DNA of 64,000 nucleotides from Thiomicrorhabdus sp965603495 (lineage in GTDB: Bacteria; Pseudomonadota; Gammaproteobacteria; Thiomicrospirales; Thiomicrospiraceae). The position numbers were made by a program, and so were the translations under genes. The notes beneath the pieces are model-generated. The model was not told the DNA's origin and searched no databases. It saw only the letters and a list, made by a program, of their open reading frames with translations. The DNA is taken from the NCBI GenBank assembly GCA_965603495.1, contig CBFDDF010000006.1:113962-177961 (forward strand), written 5' to 3'. Positions 1 to 8,837 of the stretch are shown here, piece by piece. Numbering within the stretch: position 1 is the stretch's first letter; each line of letters starts with the position of its first letter.

Positions 1-1620
1 GCGAGTAGGTCCATAAAAACGGCCTGAATAATTTTCAGGTCGCCAGATATCTTCTAGATTTCGGTCATGGAAGACGACGGGTGCATCATTGATGGTCGTA
101 GCTGCTGTCATGCCATTTTCTAATGCTGTAGAGTACAAGAAGGGCTTTATATTAGAGCCTACCTGTCGTTGTCCATGGGTTACACGATTATATTTGCTAC
201 GGAAATAATCAAAACCACCAACCATGGCTTGAATCGCACCATTATGGGTGTCGACAGAGACCAGTGCCGATTCTGTTTGTGGGTCTTGTGCCAATTGCCA
301 TTGATTGTCGAGCCACTGTAAATAAATCACATCACCGACCGACAAGACCTCTTGTGGTTTGGTTGGCGTCTTGCCTGTGTGGTTAACGTCTTTGTATGGC
401 GCAGCCCATTCCATGGTGTTAAACCCTAAACGGATGCTTTCGCCGGTTTCCATGAGCACTTGAGTGTCCGCTATTTTGGTATCGCTTTGCATAAATTGTG
501 TAACGACACCGACTTTCAGGCCACCAAAATTAGAGGTGTCTTTAAGGATTTCAAGTAGCATCTCTTGATCGGCAAGTTCCTCAGCTGATAACTGACGAAT
601 TGGACCGCGGTAACCATGGCGTCTTTCATATTCTTGTAATCCATTTTGCACTGCTTCATTAGCGCGTTGCTGAAGATGACTGTCCAGTGTCGTGACAATG
701 GTGAGACCATTTTGAAGGGCTTCTTTACCAAAGCGTTCTAAAGCAAAACTTCGAGCCATCTCTGCTACATAGTTAGCTGAAACATCAATGTTCGCGCCAT
801 TACGTTGAGCATGCACTTCGACTGCCTGTGCGGCAAGCATCTCTTCTTCCGTGATATATTTTTGATCAAACATGCGCGCCAATACATAATTACGGCGCAC
901 AATCGCTCGGCTTGGATTGATGATTGGATTATAGGCAGAAGGTGCTTTAGGCAGGCCTGCAATCATGGCGAATTCATCTAAAGAGAGTTCGCTGATCGGT
1001 TTGCCATAGTAAGTATTGGCGGCCGCCGCCACACCATAAGATCGGTAGCCTAAGAAAATTTTATTCAAATAAAGGGCAAGGATTTCCTGTTTACTTAATT
1101 CCGCCTCAATTTTATAAGAAAGCATGATTTCATTAAGCTTTCTTAAATAGGTTTTTTCCTTTGAGAGATAGAAATTCCGCGCCACCTGCATGGTGATGGT
1201 AGACCCTCCAGATTTTTTATGCCCGGTGGTAATCAACTCATAAACCGCTCTGCCAAGGCCTTTGTAATCTACGCCGCCATGCTCAAAAAAGTTTTCATCT
1301 TCAGATGAAATAATCGCTTGCGTCATGCGTTCAGGGATTTCGTGATAATCCAAAGGCAGACGTTTTTTAGTCCCAATCTCGCTGATGAGTTTGTTGTCTT
1401 TAGTGACGATTCGTAGCGGAACTTGGTAAGTGACGTCTTTTAATTCGGCGACATCCGGTAGGGTTGGATAGACCGTCAAGGCATAAATAATACCTGCGAT
1501 CAGAGGGACCAGAATAAAACCAAGGACAATATTCACCCACATAAACCAGCGAACATAACGTAGCTTACTTTTAACAGGGGTTGGAGGCGGCGGTGACATT
1601 TGGTTTTCTATTTCACTCAT
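1..1620 (-). CDS. mrcA: Penicillin-binding protein 1A, 5' part (runs off the left edge)
   Basis: Bifunctional peptidoglycan synthase of the inner membrane: a GT51 glycosyltransferase polymerises lipid II and a transpeptidase cross-links it. The first 540 codons are present. A cytoplasmic Pro-rich tail (residues 8-14) is followed by one membrane segment (about 24-50). The glycosyltransferase carries the SSEDENFFEHGG motif (105-116) and GGSTITMQ (138-145). The transpeptidase SxxK motif, SNIK, is at about 489-492; the SxN and KTG motifs lie outside the window. The start is the ATG whose complement ends at 1620, giving a normal cytoplasmic tail. The frame is open to the edge, so this is a window cut and not a truncation. 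It is very unlikely to be PBP1B given the early GT51 domain and the inserted region between the two domains. Confidence 0.93.
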   Translation of the reverse strand, partial: MSEIENQMSPPPPTPVKSKLRYVRWFMWVNIVLGFILVPLIAGIIYALTVYPTLPDVAELKDVTYQVPLRIVTKDNKLISEIGTKKRLPLDYHEIPERMTQAIISSEDENFFEHGGVDYKGLGRAVYELITTGHKKSGGSTITMQVARNFYLSKEKTYLRKLNEIMLSYKIEAELSKQEILALYLNKIFLGYRSYGVAAAANTYYGKPISELSLDEFAMIAGLPKAPSAYNPIINPSRAIVRRNYVLARMFDQKYITEEEMLAAQAVEVHAQRNGANIDVSANYVAEMARSFALERFGKEALQNGLTIVTTLDSHLQQRANEAVQNGLQEYERRHGYRGPIRQLSAEELADQEMLLEILKDTSNFGGLKVGVVTQFMQSDTKIADTQVLMETGESIRLGFNTMEWAAPYKDVNHTGKTPTKPQEVLSVGDVIYLQWLDNQWQLAQDPQTESALVSVDTHNGAIQAMVGGFDYFRSKYNRVTHGQRQVGSNIKPFLYSTALENGMTAATTINDAPVVFHDRNLEDIWRPENYSGRFYGPTR

Positions 1621-1844
1621 GAAAAACTCTGGGAACTCTAATAGTTTATGAAAGCGGACTTAAGTAAGCTTAAGAGCGAACAATTTAGGTTTATATTGGT
1701 TTAATAAAGGTGTTCGTCATTATAGCGTTTTATAGGTAAATTATGCTAGAGACTTGATTAGGTTGCCTGGCGTGTCATTCGGGGGTGGGGGGGACGTTGC
1801 TTTGGTAAAGGGCCGTTGAATTTATTTTCAGGTGCTTGAAAACT

Positions 1845-1870
1845 AAAAAACCCAGCGAAAGCCAGGTTTT
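1845..1870 (-). terminator. Intrinsic terminator after the small membrane protein gene
   Basis: Read on the minus strand this is a short stem (CCTGGC with GCTGGG, two G-U pairs) around a TTTC loop, followed by six T. It lies 27 nt beyond the stop of the 1897-2112 gene. Confidence 0.6.
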
Positions 1871-1896
1871 TAGAAGCAATCTCTTAATGAGCTAAA

Positions 1897-2112
1897 TTAA
1901 GATTTCTTGCTGTAACGACCAGTTTTAATATCGCTCCACATGAGGTAGAGATTTCCACCGACAATAGCTGCGATAGCGATTGCGACACCGGCCAGCCCGA
2001 TTGCAACTTGCACCGTTTGTGGAATGATATCAGCCCAAATGCCTAATAAGATGACAAGTGGAACGACAACCGTTACAACGATGACAAGTAACATTTTTAC
2101 AAAATTATTCAT
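1897..2112 (-). CDS. Small two-helix membrane protein, function unknown
   Basis: 71 residues. There are two hydrophobic stretches, about residues 5-28 and 34-56, joined by a short loop containing an Asp, and a basic C-terminal tail ending in SKKS. The size and topology suggest a small inner-membrane protein with both termini in the cytoplasm. I do not recognise the family. The start ATG is preceded by a purine-rich stretch, and a terminator follows the stop. The gene stands alone between mrcA and the broken yicC. Confidence 0.6.
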   Translation of the reverse strand: MNNFVKMLLVIVVTVVVPLVILLGIWADIIPQTVQVAIGLAGVAIAIAAIVGGNLYLMWSDIKTGRYSKKS

Positions 2113-2287
2113 GATATTGCGCCTCAGCTAGAATTTTTTGTTGTTATATAACAGGTCGAACTATACTGCGAAATTTGACTAATTTCAAGATTTTCAAGAT
2201 GAAAGATTGATTTGAGTCAATAAAACCCCTTAAAAATTAAGGAGAAGTCTTTTTATGAGTGAATTGGGGCATATAAAGACCTTAATA

Positions 2288-3083
2288 TCACTCAATATTT
2301 TGCACTTGTTCACGTATTTGTTCAATCAAAACCTTAAGTTCAACGCTTGCCTGTGATGTCCGTTTATCGATTGATTTAGAGCCTAGGGTATTGGCCTCAC
2401 GGTTCAGTTCTTGCATTAAAAAATCTAATCGGCGACCGATTGCACCCGTATTGGTTAAGACGTGCCTCACTTCCGTTAAATGGGTCAGAAGTCGATCCAA
2501 CTCCTCTTCAATATCCATCTTCTGTGCCAGTATGGCAATTTCTTGGTGGAGACGCGTTTCGTCTAGCTGGTCACTGAGGGAGAGAATTCGCTGCTTCAGT
2601 CGATCGACTTGATTGGCCAGGATCTCCGGCATAATGACTTGCAGAGCCTGGATCTGAAATTCAATGGCTTGGCAACGTTGCAAAATTAACTCGGCAAGTC
2701 CTCGTCCCTCTCGCAAGCGATGCGCATTGAGTTGCTGTAAGGCGGCTTCTAGTCCTGTCAGTAAAGCGGCCTCAGTCACTGCTTGATGGGGAACAGTTTG
2801 CGTATGACTTTCCAGTATGCCAGGCCACTTTAGGATGTCCAAAGGATTGACTTGGCTGGCTTCGGGTAGCGTGCATTGTACGTTACAAATGGCTTCCGCT
2901 AAAGGTTGTAATACGGCTTGATTGACGTGGAATGCCTGGGATTGTTGCGAAAGGTTAACCGTCAAAATAACGTTGATTAACAGAACGAACCTCCCAACTA
3001 AAATCCCCTAACTCAAGGTTGGATTGGCTACGTGCAAAAGCGGTCATGCTTTTAACGGTTGAAAGTGTGTCGGTTTTAGCCAT
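2288..3083 (-). pseudogene. yicC: yicC-family gene broken by an internal deletion and frameshift
   Basis: YicC proteins are about 290-residue stress-linked endoribonucleases. The N-terminus is intact in one frame: an ATG at 3081-3083 opens a reading of 42 residues with SMTAFAR and WEVRSVNQRY, then stops at 2955-2957. The rest of the protein, from about VNLSQQSQ to the family's usual end EQIREQVQNIE, continues in a different frame as an open stretch starting at a TTG at 2963-2965. Compared with E. coli YicC recalled from memory, about 30-33 residues are missing between RSVNQRY and the VNLSQ segment: the conserved LRLPE...LKRGKVE part. A loss of roughly 95-100 nt whose length is not a multiple of three explains both the gap and the frame change. 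The C-terminal part retains PLDILKWPG, IDIEEELDRL and GRRLDFLMQELNRE, so decay seems recent. A shorter product from the TTG is possible but would lack the N-terminal domain. Confidence 0.8.
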
Positions 3084-3197
3084 GGGATTAATTCTCATAA
3101 AAAGCTGCATGGTTACGATCCTCAAGGGCGTGAATCCGAGTCTGAATCGTTTATAATATCGACTATTCTACAAGCTGAACAAGTCAAAGGAAAATTT

Positions 3198-3806
3198 ATG
3201 CATACGGTTGTATTAGCCACGGGAAACCAAGGCAAGTTAAAAGAGATGACTGATATTCTGCAACCGTTTGGCTGGGATGTGAAAGCCCAATCAGAATTTT
3301 TTACCACGGAAGCGGAAGAGACTGGTTTAACATTTATCGAAAATGCGATTATAAAAGCGCGTTATGCCTCTAAACAAACTGGTTTACCGGCGATTGCCGA
3401 TGATTCTGGTATTGAAGTGAGTGCTTTAAAAGGTCGTCCGGGGATTTATTCAGCACGTTATTCACAAGATTTACAGGGTGCTCTCGCGAATGATGAAACC
3501 AACCTGCAAAAACTACTTACTGAGTTAGAGGGGTTACCGCCTGAGCAACGTCAAGCCAGTTATTACTGTGCGATGATTTATCTTGAACATGCTGAAGATC
3601 CAACGCCGGTGATTGGCTTAGGTCGTTGGTACGGTGAAATTCTCACCGAAAAACGTGGTGATGGTGGGTTTGGTTATGATCCCATCTTCTGGGTAGAGGA
3701 GATGCACAAAACGGCGGCAGAACTGCCTAAAGCGCAAAAGAATCAGATGAGCCACCGTGGGCAAGCTTTAAATGCCTTAGTGATGCAACTTAGGCGCGGT
3801 GCTTAA
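3198..3806 (+). CDS. rdgB: XTP/dITP pyrophosphatase (RdgB/HAM1 family)
   Basis: Cytosolic house-cleaning enzyme that hydrolyses ITP, dITP and XTP to monophosphates. At 202 residues it has the family length. Visible motifs are the N-terminal ATGNQGKLKEM, GLTFIENAIIKARYA, the catalytic ADDSGIEV, GGFGYDPIF and the C-terminal SHRGQAL. The ATG has a good ribosome site (AAGGA, 7-8 nt upstream). It is divergent from the broken yicC and converges on the metallo-hydrolase gene; the 30-bp palindrome lies between those two stops. Confidence 0.96.
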   Translation: MHTVVLATGNQGKLKEMTDILQPFGWDVKAQSEFFTTEAEETGLTFIENAIIKARYASKQTGLPAIADDSGIEVSALKGRPGIYSARYSQDLQGALANDETNLQKLLTELEGLPPEQRQASYYCAMIYLEHAEDPTPVIGLGRWYGEILTEKRGDGGFGYDPIFWVEEMHKTAAELPKAQKNQMSHRGQALNALVMQLRRGA

Positions 3807-3824
3807 GTGTGAAAGCGGCGTTTT

Positions 3825-3854
3825 TTTAAACTTACCAGGCCTGGTAAGTTTAAA
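3825..3854. terminator. ACCAGGCCTGGT palindrome in a perfect 30-bp inverted repeat
   Basis: The exact 12-mer sits at 3834-3845 and the symmetry extends nine bases each side (arms TTTAAACTT and AAGTTTAAA). It lies 19 nt after the rdgB stop and before the convergent stop at 3908, with T-rich sequence on one side. It could terminate transcription in both directions. Confidence 0.7.
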
Positions 3855-3907
3855 GTTTTCGGACTTAATAGTTATCTGCTGTTTATCTTTACACCGTTAA
3901 GCGGTGT

Positions 3908-5305
3908 CTAAATCCAAACTTCTTCTGCATATTTCACAATATGCACAGTTTTGTGTAGTTTGTCTTCAATGGCTTGCTTGAAGATGACTTGCTTATCAGG
4001 TTCGCCATGTATTAAAAATACTTTATCCAGTTTTTCAAATTCCGACATCCAGTTAAGCATTTCAGTTTGATCAGCGTGCGCTGAAAAGCCGTTAATCGTA
4101 CATATTTGAGCTCTGACCTTAATCTTTTCGCGGTAAATACGGATCTCTTCTGCGCCTTCCACTAATAAACGTCCAAGCGTGCCTTCTGCCTGAAAGCCGA
4201 CAAACAACACTCGGTTGCGCTCATCCCATAAGCGGTGCTTAAAGTGATGCAGAATCCGTCCGCCATTACACATGCCACTACCTGCAATAATAATGCAGCC
4301 ACTCTCTTCTTCGTTGATCGCCATCGAGTCAGAACCTGTGACTGAATATTCCAAATAAGGGAAGTCAAAAACCGAACCATCCTTATTAAATAAGTCTTGC
4401 GCCGCTTGATTGAGACTGTGGTGATAGTTATCGTAAATTTTAGTGGCTTTGATTGCCATGGGTGAATCAAGAAATACCTTGCAGGGTGGCAATATTTTGT
4501 CGTAATACATCTGCTTAATCAGCACCAAAAGCTCTTGAGTACGTTCAATTGCAAAAGACGGGATAATGATATTTCCCTGATTATTCAGCGTGCTGATCAC
4601 CACTTCTCTAAACTCTTCAATACTGGCTTCTAGGCTACGGTGATTACGGTCACCATAAGTCGATTCAATATAAAGGGCGTCTGCCTGTTTAACCAGGGTC
4701 GGAGAAGGCATGACCATATCATTCCGGTTGCCTAAGTCACCACTGAAAACTACTGTTTTAGATTGACCTTGTTCTTTAAAGTCAATCTGCAGGGTGGCCG
4801 ACCCTAGGATATGTCCGGCATTCCGAAAGGTGACTTGAACGTCAGGTGCTAAGGCAATTGGTTTGTCATATTCTGCATATTGGATGTTTGAGTCAAACAC
4901 GGCTCTAACATCTTCGTTGGTGTAGAGCGGTTCTTTAACCTGACCTTCATCCCCGCGACGGCGCGCCTTTTTAAGGGCCGTTGCATAGTCCTGTTCGGCA
5001 ATTTTAGCGCTGTCTAGTAGGACGACTTCGGCCAGCTCCATAGTGGGTCTTAAGGCAATAATTCGACCATCAAAGCCATCAATCAAAAGTTTTGGAATGC
5101 GTCCCACGTGATCTAGATGGGCGTGCGTTATCAGTAGAATATCGACATCTTTCGGGTCAAAACCAAAGCCTTCAGAGGCTCTTTTCTCAGCACTACCTTG
5201 GAACATACCACAATCAACGAGTATTTTTGGCCCTTGCTTCAGCTGTAAAAAATGACAGGAACCCGTAACGGTTTCTGCCGCACCGAAGGATTGAATGAGT
5301 GTCAT
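3908..5305 (-). CDS. Beta-CASP metallo-beta-lactamase-fold hydrolase, likely RNA-processing nuclease
   Basis: 465 residues from the chosen start. The metallo-beta-lactamase core has the zinc motif HAHLDH, followed by SGDLG, GSGMCNGGR and FSAHAD, and a final HGEPD close to the C-terminus. This is the order of beta-CASP proteins related to CPSF73 and archaeal or bacterial RNA nucleases. In proteobacteria these are usually annotated only as MBL-fold metallo-hydrolases, so nuclease activity is family inference. The ATG ending at 5305 is preferred because AAGGA lies 8 nt upstream and the conserved domain begins right after it. The frame could extend 15 residues to 5350, but those residues (MKLLLFITHYFKEFI) look non-native. 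Confidence 0.85.
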   Translation of the reverse strand: MTLIQSFGAAETVTGSCHFLQLKQGPKILVDCGMFQGSAEKRASEGFGFDPKDVDILLITHAHLDHVGRIPKLLIDGFDGRIIALRPTMELAEVVLLDSAKIAEQDYATALKKARRRGDEGQVKEPLYTNEDVRAVFDSNIQYAEYDKPIALAPDVQVTFRNAGHILGSATLQIDFKEQGQSKTVVFSGDLGNRNDMVMPSPTLVKQADALYIESTYGDRNHRSLEASIEEFREVVISTLNNQGNIIIPSFAIERTQELLVLIKQMYYDKILPPCKVFLDSPMAIKATKIYDNYHHSLNQAAQDLFNKDGSVFDFPYLEYSVTGSDSMAINEEESGCIIIAGSGMCNGGRILHHFKHRLWDERNRVLFVGFQAEGTLGRLLVEGAEEIRIYREKIKVRAQICTINGFSAHADQTEMLNWMSEFEKLDKVFLIHGEPDKQVIFKQAIEDKLHKTVHIVKYAEEVWI

Positions 5306-5452
5306 GATAAATTCCTTAAAATAGTGGGTTATAAATAGCAATAGTTTCAACTATAGCATGAGAATGATTGCTTGAGATTGATTAAAATCAACTTGTTTGC
5401 TGGTTTGTTTACAGGGTCAAAGCAGGGCATTATTGTAACGGGCTAGTCTGTT

Positions 5453-5851
5453 TTATTGAAACGCCAGCGTGACAGTCACCCCTTTATTGGAAATTAAGTA
5501 ACTTCTCCCCATGCCACTATTGGCCATAGTGCCTTTAATGTTGTGTTGCCCACGTACGACTGTGCCAACCACTATCTTTTTGCCGTTCTTAACGCAATTA
5601 ATAGGCGCTAAGTTAAATTCATAGCGTAAACGCGTAAAATTCAAGAAGGCGGTGCCTTCCGCTAAACAACCTTTAGCCGGGCCTTTAACGATCAGTAGTT
5701 TGACGGGTTGAGGTTGGGTTTGCGTGATTTCGCCATTAATGGAATTCAGTAATATTGCCCGAGTGGTCTCCTCGGAGGCATGGCTAGAAAGTGCGGTACT
5801 AAAAAGAGCAATGCTGAGAAGGTTTAAGCTTACTGTGCGTAGATTCTTCAT
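5453..5851 (-). CDS. Small exported protein resembling the VirB10/TraB barrel domain
   Basis: 132 residues. An N-terminal signal peptide (hydrophobic 8-20, likely cut after SSHA) precedes a roughly 105-residue domain. The domain has an ILLNSINGEI stretch, PQPVKLLIV, KGCLAEG, and a second Cys in PINCVKNGKK followed by VVRGQHNIKG. The order (A.LLN, PQPV, C..G, about 25 residues, CV.NG, V.G....KG) resembles the extracellular barrel part of conjugation proteins TraB/TrbI/VirB10, where the two cysteines are close. Here it stands alone, with no conjugation genes nearby. The similarity is by eye only. The gene is flanked by non-coding sequence on both sides and has no clear operon partner. Confidence 0.6.
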   Translation of the reverse strand: MKNLRTVSLNLLSIALFSTALSSHASEETTRAILLNSINGEITQTQPQPVKLLIVKGPAKGCLAEGTAFLNFTRLRYEFNLAPINCVKNGKKIVVGTVVRGQHNIKGTMANSGMGRSYLISNKGVTVTLAFQ

Positions 5852-6133
5852 ATTGGAGCCTTATAGTCGTGGGTTTGGATGTTTTACTTTCAAGGATAGT
5901 GGGCTAACTCTTCGTTGATTAGGAATAGAGTGATAAGGTTTTAGTAATATCAGATTACATTAATATAGTATCTATAGTTATCTGGATTTATCAATAAAAA
6001 CAGCCATTTAAGTTAATAGTTCCAAGATAAGAATAAGTGATGATCTGCTAAAATAGAGGGCATATAAAGTATCAAGAGGGTAAAATGGTCTGTTATATCA
6101 AGCTTAATTGATTAAGTCTGTTGATTTTCAATA

Positions 6134-7297
6134 TTGGATATTTTAGTGATTTTTACCCAACCGATCCCCCTCAGTTTGTACGTGCACTATCCTTGGTGCG
6201 TGCAGAAATGCCCCTATTGCGATTTTAATTCGCACACGTTAAAGGCGGAGATTGACGAAGCACCTTATATCGATGCGTTGATTAAGCAGTTAGAGCAAAC
6301 CTTGCCGATGATCTGGGGTCGACCAATTCACTCCATCTTTTTTGGCGGCGGCACGCCGAGTTTGATTTCGGAGGCGGGTTTAAATCGCTTTATGTCGCAA
6401 GCCCGTGCTTTATTGGGTTTTGGGCCAGAGATTGAAATCACTCTAGAAGCCAATCCAGGTACCGTAGATTTTGAGAAGTTTGCCGGTTTTTATCAGGCGG
6501 GCATTAATCGCTTATCGATGGGCATACAAAGTTTTGAGGATGAAAAGCTAAAGGCGCTGGGGCGTATCCACAGTGGCGATGAGGCTTCTCGAGCCATCGA
6601 GGCGGCCAAGGCAGCCGGATTTAAAAACTTTAATCTCGATTTGATGTTTGCCTTGCCAAATCAAACCATAGAGCAAGCTATTAGTGATATAGACCAGGCA
6701 ATTGCTTTTCAGCCGCCTCATCTGTCGCACTATCAATTGACCTTAGAACCGAATACGCCGTTTTATAAAAACCCTCCCGTTTTACCAGAAGATGACCAGG
6801 CCTGGGAGATGCAGTTAGCTTGCCAGGCACATATTGCCAACGCAGGTTATGATCATTATGAAGTCTCTGGTTATGCGCAGAAAAACCGTCAATGTCGGCA
6901 TAATCTAAACTATTGGCAGTTTGGGGATTACATTGGTTTGGGTGCGGGTGCACATGGCAAAATTACATCGCCACCCGATGGTAAAATTTGGCGTACACAA
7001 ATGCCCGCCTCGCCAGGCGGTTATGTGGAAGAGATGAACCGACCGAATCCCGGGCGTACGACCTTAGTTTCAGCTGAAGATGCCTGTTTTGAATTTATGC
7101 TCAATGCCTTACGTTTACAGGATGGCTTCGAGTTATCCCTATTTACGTTGCGTACAGGCTTACCTTTATCAATGATTGAGCCTAAATTGAAGCTGATGTT
7201 AGAAAAAGGCTGGGCAACTATTTCAACGGCTGAAAAATTAACCTTAACCACTTTAGGTAAGCATTACTTGAATGATGTGGTGAGTTTGTTTTTGTAA
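6134..7297 (+). CDS. hemW: HemW heme chaperone (radical SAM family)
   Basis: 387 residues at most. It is related to oxygen-independent coproporphyrinogen oxidase, but the N-terminus PLSLYVHYPWCVQKCPYCDFNSH with CxxxCxYC and the short N-terminal extension are those of HemW, which binds a 4Fe-4S cluster and SAM and delivers heme to targets. GGGTPS follows the cluster loop and a C-terminal HemN-type domain is present (FEFMLNALRL). There is no ATG near the domain start. A TTG at 6134 and a GTG at 6146 are both possible; I see no strong ribosome site for either and the GTG fits homologues better. It stands alone here, downstream of 280 nt without genes. Confidence 0.92.
   Translation: MDILVIFTQPIPLSLYVHYPWCVQKCPYCDFNSHTLKAEIDEAPYIDALIKQLEQTLPMIWGRPIHSIFFGGGTPSLISEAGLNRFMSQARALLGFGPEIEITLEANPGTVDFEKFAGFYQAGINRLSMGIQSFEDEKLKALGRIHSGDEASRAIEAAKAAGFKNFNLDLMFALPNQTIEQAISDIDQAIAFQPPHLSHYQLTLEPNTPFYKNPPVLPEDDQAWEMQLACQAHIANAGYDHYEVSGYAQKNRQCRHNLNYWQFGDYIGLGAGAHGKITSPPDGKIWRTQMPASPGGYVEEMNRPNPGRTTLVSAEDACFEFMLNALRLQDGFELSLFTLRTGLPLSMIEPKLKLMLEKGWATISTAEKLTLTTLGKHYLNDVVSLFL
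6795..6806. repeat. Near copy of the palindrome inside hemW (11 of 12)
   Basis: ACCAGGCCTGGG within hemW, encoding part of DDQAWEM. It is one base away from the ACCAGGCCTGGT family. Confidence 0.5.
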
Positions 7298-7350
7298 CCG
7301 GAGTCCTAGAAATCGCATAGAGATGCGAGCAAATTGAGTACAATTAATCA

Positions 7351-8790
7351 ATGAGTACTGTAAATATAAGCAAACTTGACGATTTAACCAAACTACCTAA
7401 TCGCATGGGTTGGTTGGAGGCCGCGCAACAATCACTCGATGCCGTCAAAAGCAAATCGATCGTGGCGTCAAAAGCCGTGCTATTTATTGATTTAGACCGT
7501 TTTAAATCGGTCAACGATTCATTGGGGCATGATGCGGGAGATCTACTGCTTCAGAAAGTTTCTCGTCTGATTGAATCGGTTTTAAGTTTGCACGGCGAGT
7601 TTTCGGATATAGCGGGTCGATTAGGGGGGGATGAGTTCGTGGTGTTATTGCAAGCGCCTGAATCTATTGCGAACTTGGAGCAGGTCGCAAATAATATTGT
7701 TGAGCAGCTTTCTCAATCGATCTTGTTAGAAAATTTAAGCAATGCTGATGATGTAGAAGTTGAGATTGGTGCTTCAATAGGGATTGCACGTTATCCACAA
7801 GATGCACCGAGCATTGAAGCTTTGCTAAAGTTTGCTGATCTAGCAATGTATCGCGCTAAGCACTCTGGGCGTAATCAGGTGGTGAATTTTCAGCAAGAAA
7901 TGCTACGCCAAATTGAACGCCGCAGAGGCATTCAGTCTGAGTTACGCAGAACTTTAAAAGAAGAGCATCTGGCTTTAGATTACATGCCGATATATGACTG
8001 TCGTAATCAATCCATGGTGGCGATCGAAGCGATATTGAATGTAGAGCACAGTACTGTCTTAGATAACTTAGATGCTCGTGAGCTATTCTCAATTGCCGAT
8101 GAGTCTCAAGTCGCGATTTATTTAAGTGAATGGATGGTTCAAACGGCTTTAAGTTTTAGTCAAAGGTTGATTCAAGCTGACATTGAAATGCCTTTTATTA
8201 TTGAAGTCCGTCCCAGTCACTTTCATCAAAAGAGTTTTGTCAGTTGGCTGGCTGATCAGTTAGAAGTCTATGAGGTTTCCCCTGAACTTATTACCCTCTC
8301 GCTGAATGAGGCTTGCTTAAACGCGCAACGTTTTGCAGTGGCCAGTCAATTAACGGCTTTATCTAAGCTGGGCATTGAATTGGCTGTGCAGTCATTTGGT
8401 TCGGGTAACTGGTCTTTATTAAGGCTGCATGATTGGGATATTGATCGCCTCCATTTAAGTTCGCATTTTGTGCAAGAAATTGCCAATAGCCGCTCGATGG
8501 AAGCTATGACTGGGGCGCTTATCCAACTGGGGCAGACCCTTAATAAAAAGGTCATTGCTTATGGCGTGCGTTCCGCAGAACAACTGGCTTTTTTGAGTAG
8601 TCATCACTGCTATTTGATGCAAGGTGCTTTTTTGAGTGAGGCGCTTTCAGAAGCGGATATGGAAGCGGCTTTATTACAAGACTTAATCGGCGATATGGAT
8701 CAAAATTCGCCTTATTATGATACCTATTCTGAAGACAGTGTATCTGAGGATGAGCTGGATTTTGGATTTGATAGCGATAGAGATGACTAA
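7351..8790 (+). CDS. Diguanylate cyclase-type GGDEF protein with a degenerate EAL domain
   Basis: 479 residues with no membrane segment. The GGDEF domain (about 1-185) is intact: FIDLDRFKSVNDSLGHDAGD and GGDEF at 92-96, so c-di-GMP synthesis is plausible. The upstream RxxD inhibitory site is not seen (EFSD in its place). Residues about 195-450 have the EAL fold pattern but lack its metal and catalytic residues. The EAL motif reads EAI, the DDFG position reads VQSFGSG, and the final AEGVE position reads AYGVR. The second domain therefore probably binds or senses and does not degrade c-di-GMP. The C-terminus is a very acidic tail (about 465-479). The gene is separate from hemW by 53 nt with a weak ribosome site. 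Confidence 0.88.
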   Translation: MSTVNISKLDDLTKLPNRMGWLEAAQQSLDAVKSKSIVASKAVLFIDLDRFKSVNDSLGHDAGDLLLQKVSRLIESVLSLHGEFSDIAGRLGGDEFVVLLQAPESIANLEQVANNIVEQLSQSILLENLSNADDVEVEIGASIGIARYPQDAPSIEALLKFADLAMYRAKHSGRNQVVNFQQEMLRQIERRRGIQSELRRTLKEEHLALDYMPIYDCRNQSMVAIEAILNVEHSTVLDNLDARELFSIADESQVAIYLSEWMVQTALSFSQRLIQADIEMPFIIEVRPSHFHQKSFVSWLADQLEVYEVSPELITLSLNEACLNAQRFAVASQLTALSKLGIELAVQSFGSGNWSLLRLHDWDIDRLHLSSHFVQEIANSRSMEAMTGALIQLGQTLNKKVIAYGVRSAEQLAFLSSHHCYLMQGAFLSEALSEADMEAALLQDLIGDMDQNSPYYDTYSEDSVSEDELDFGFDSDRDD

Positions 8791-8837
8791 AGGGAAGCTA
8801 GCTGCCTTTTTGATGAATATGATGAGAGTAACCCGAA

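Noticed and set aside
516..962. Two short minus-strand open frames within the first kilobase
   Set aside because: They are out of phase with the penicillin-binding protein frame, which is open over the whole stretch and has clear motifs.
1621..1896. G-rich stretch near 1781-1795 as a possible quadruplex or regulatory site
   Set aside because: Only one G run cluster; not enough separated G tracts to support a quadruplex.
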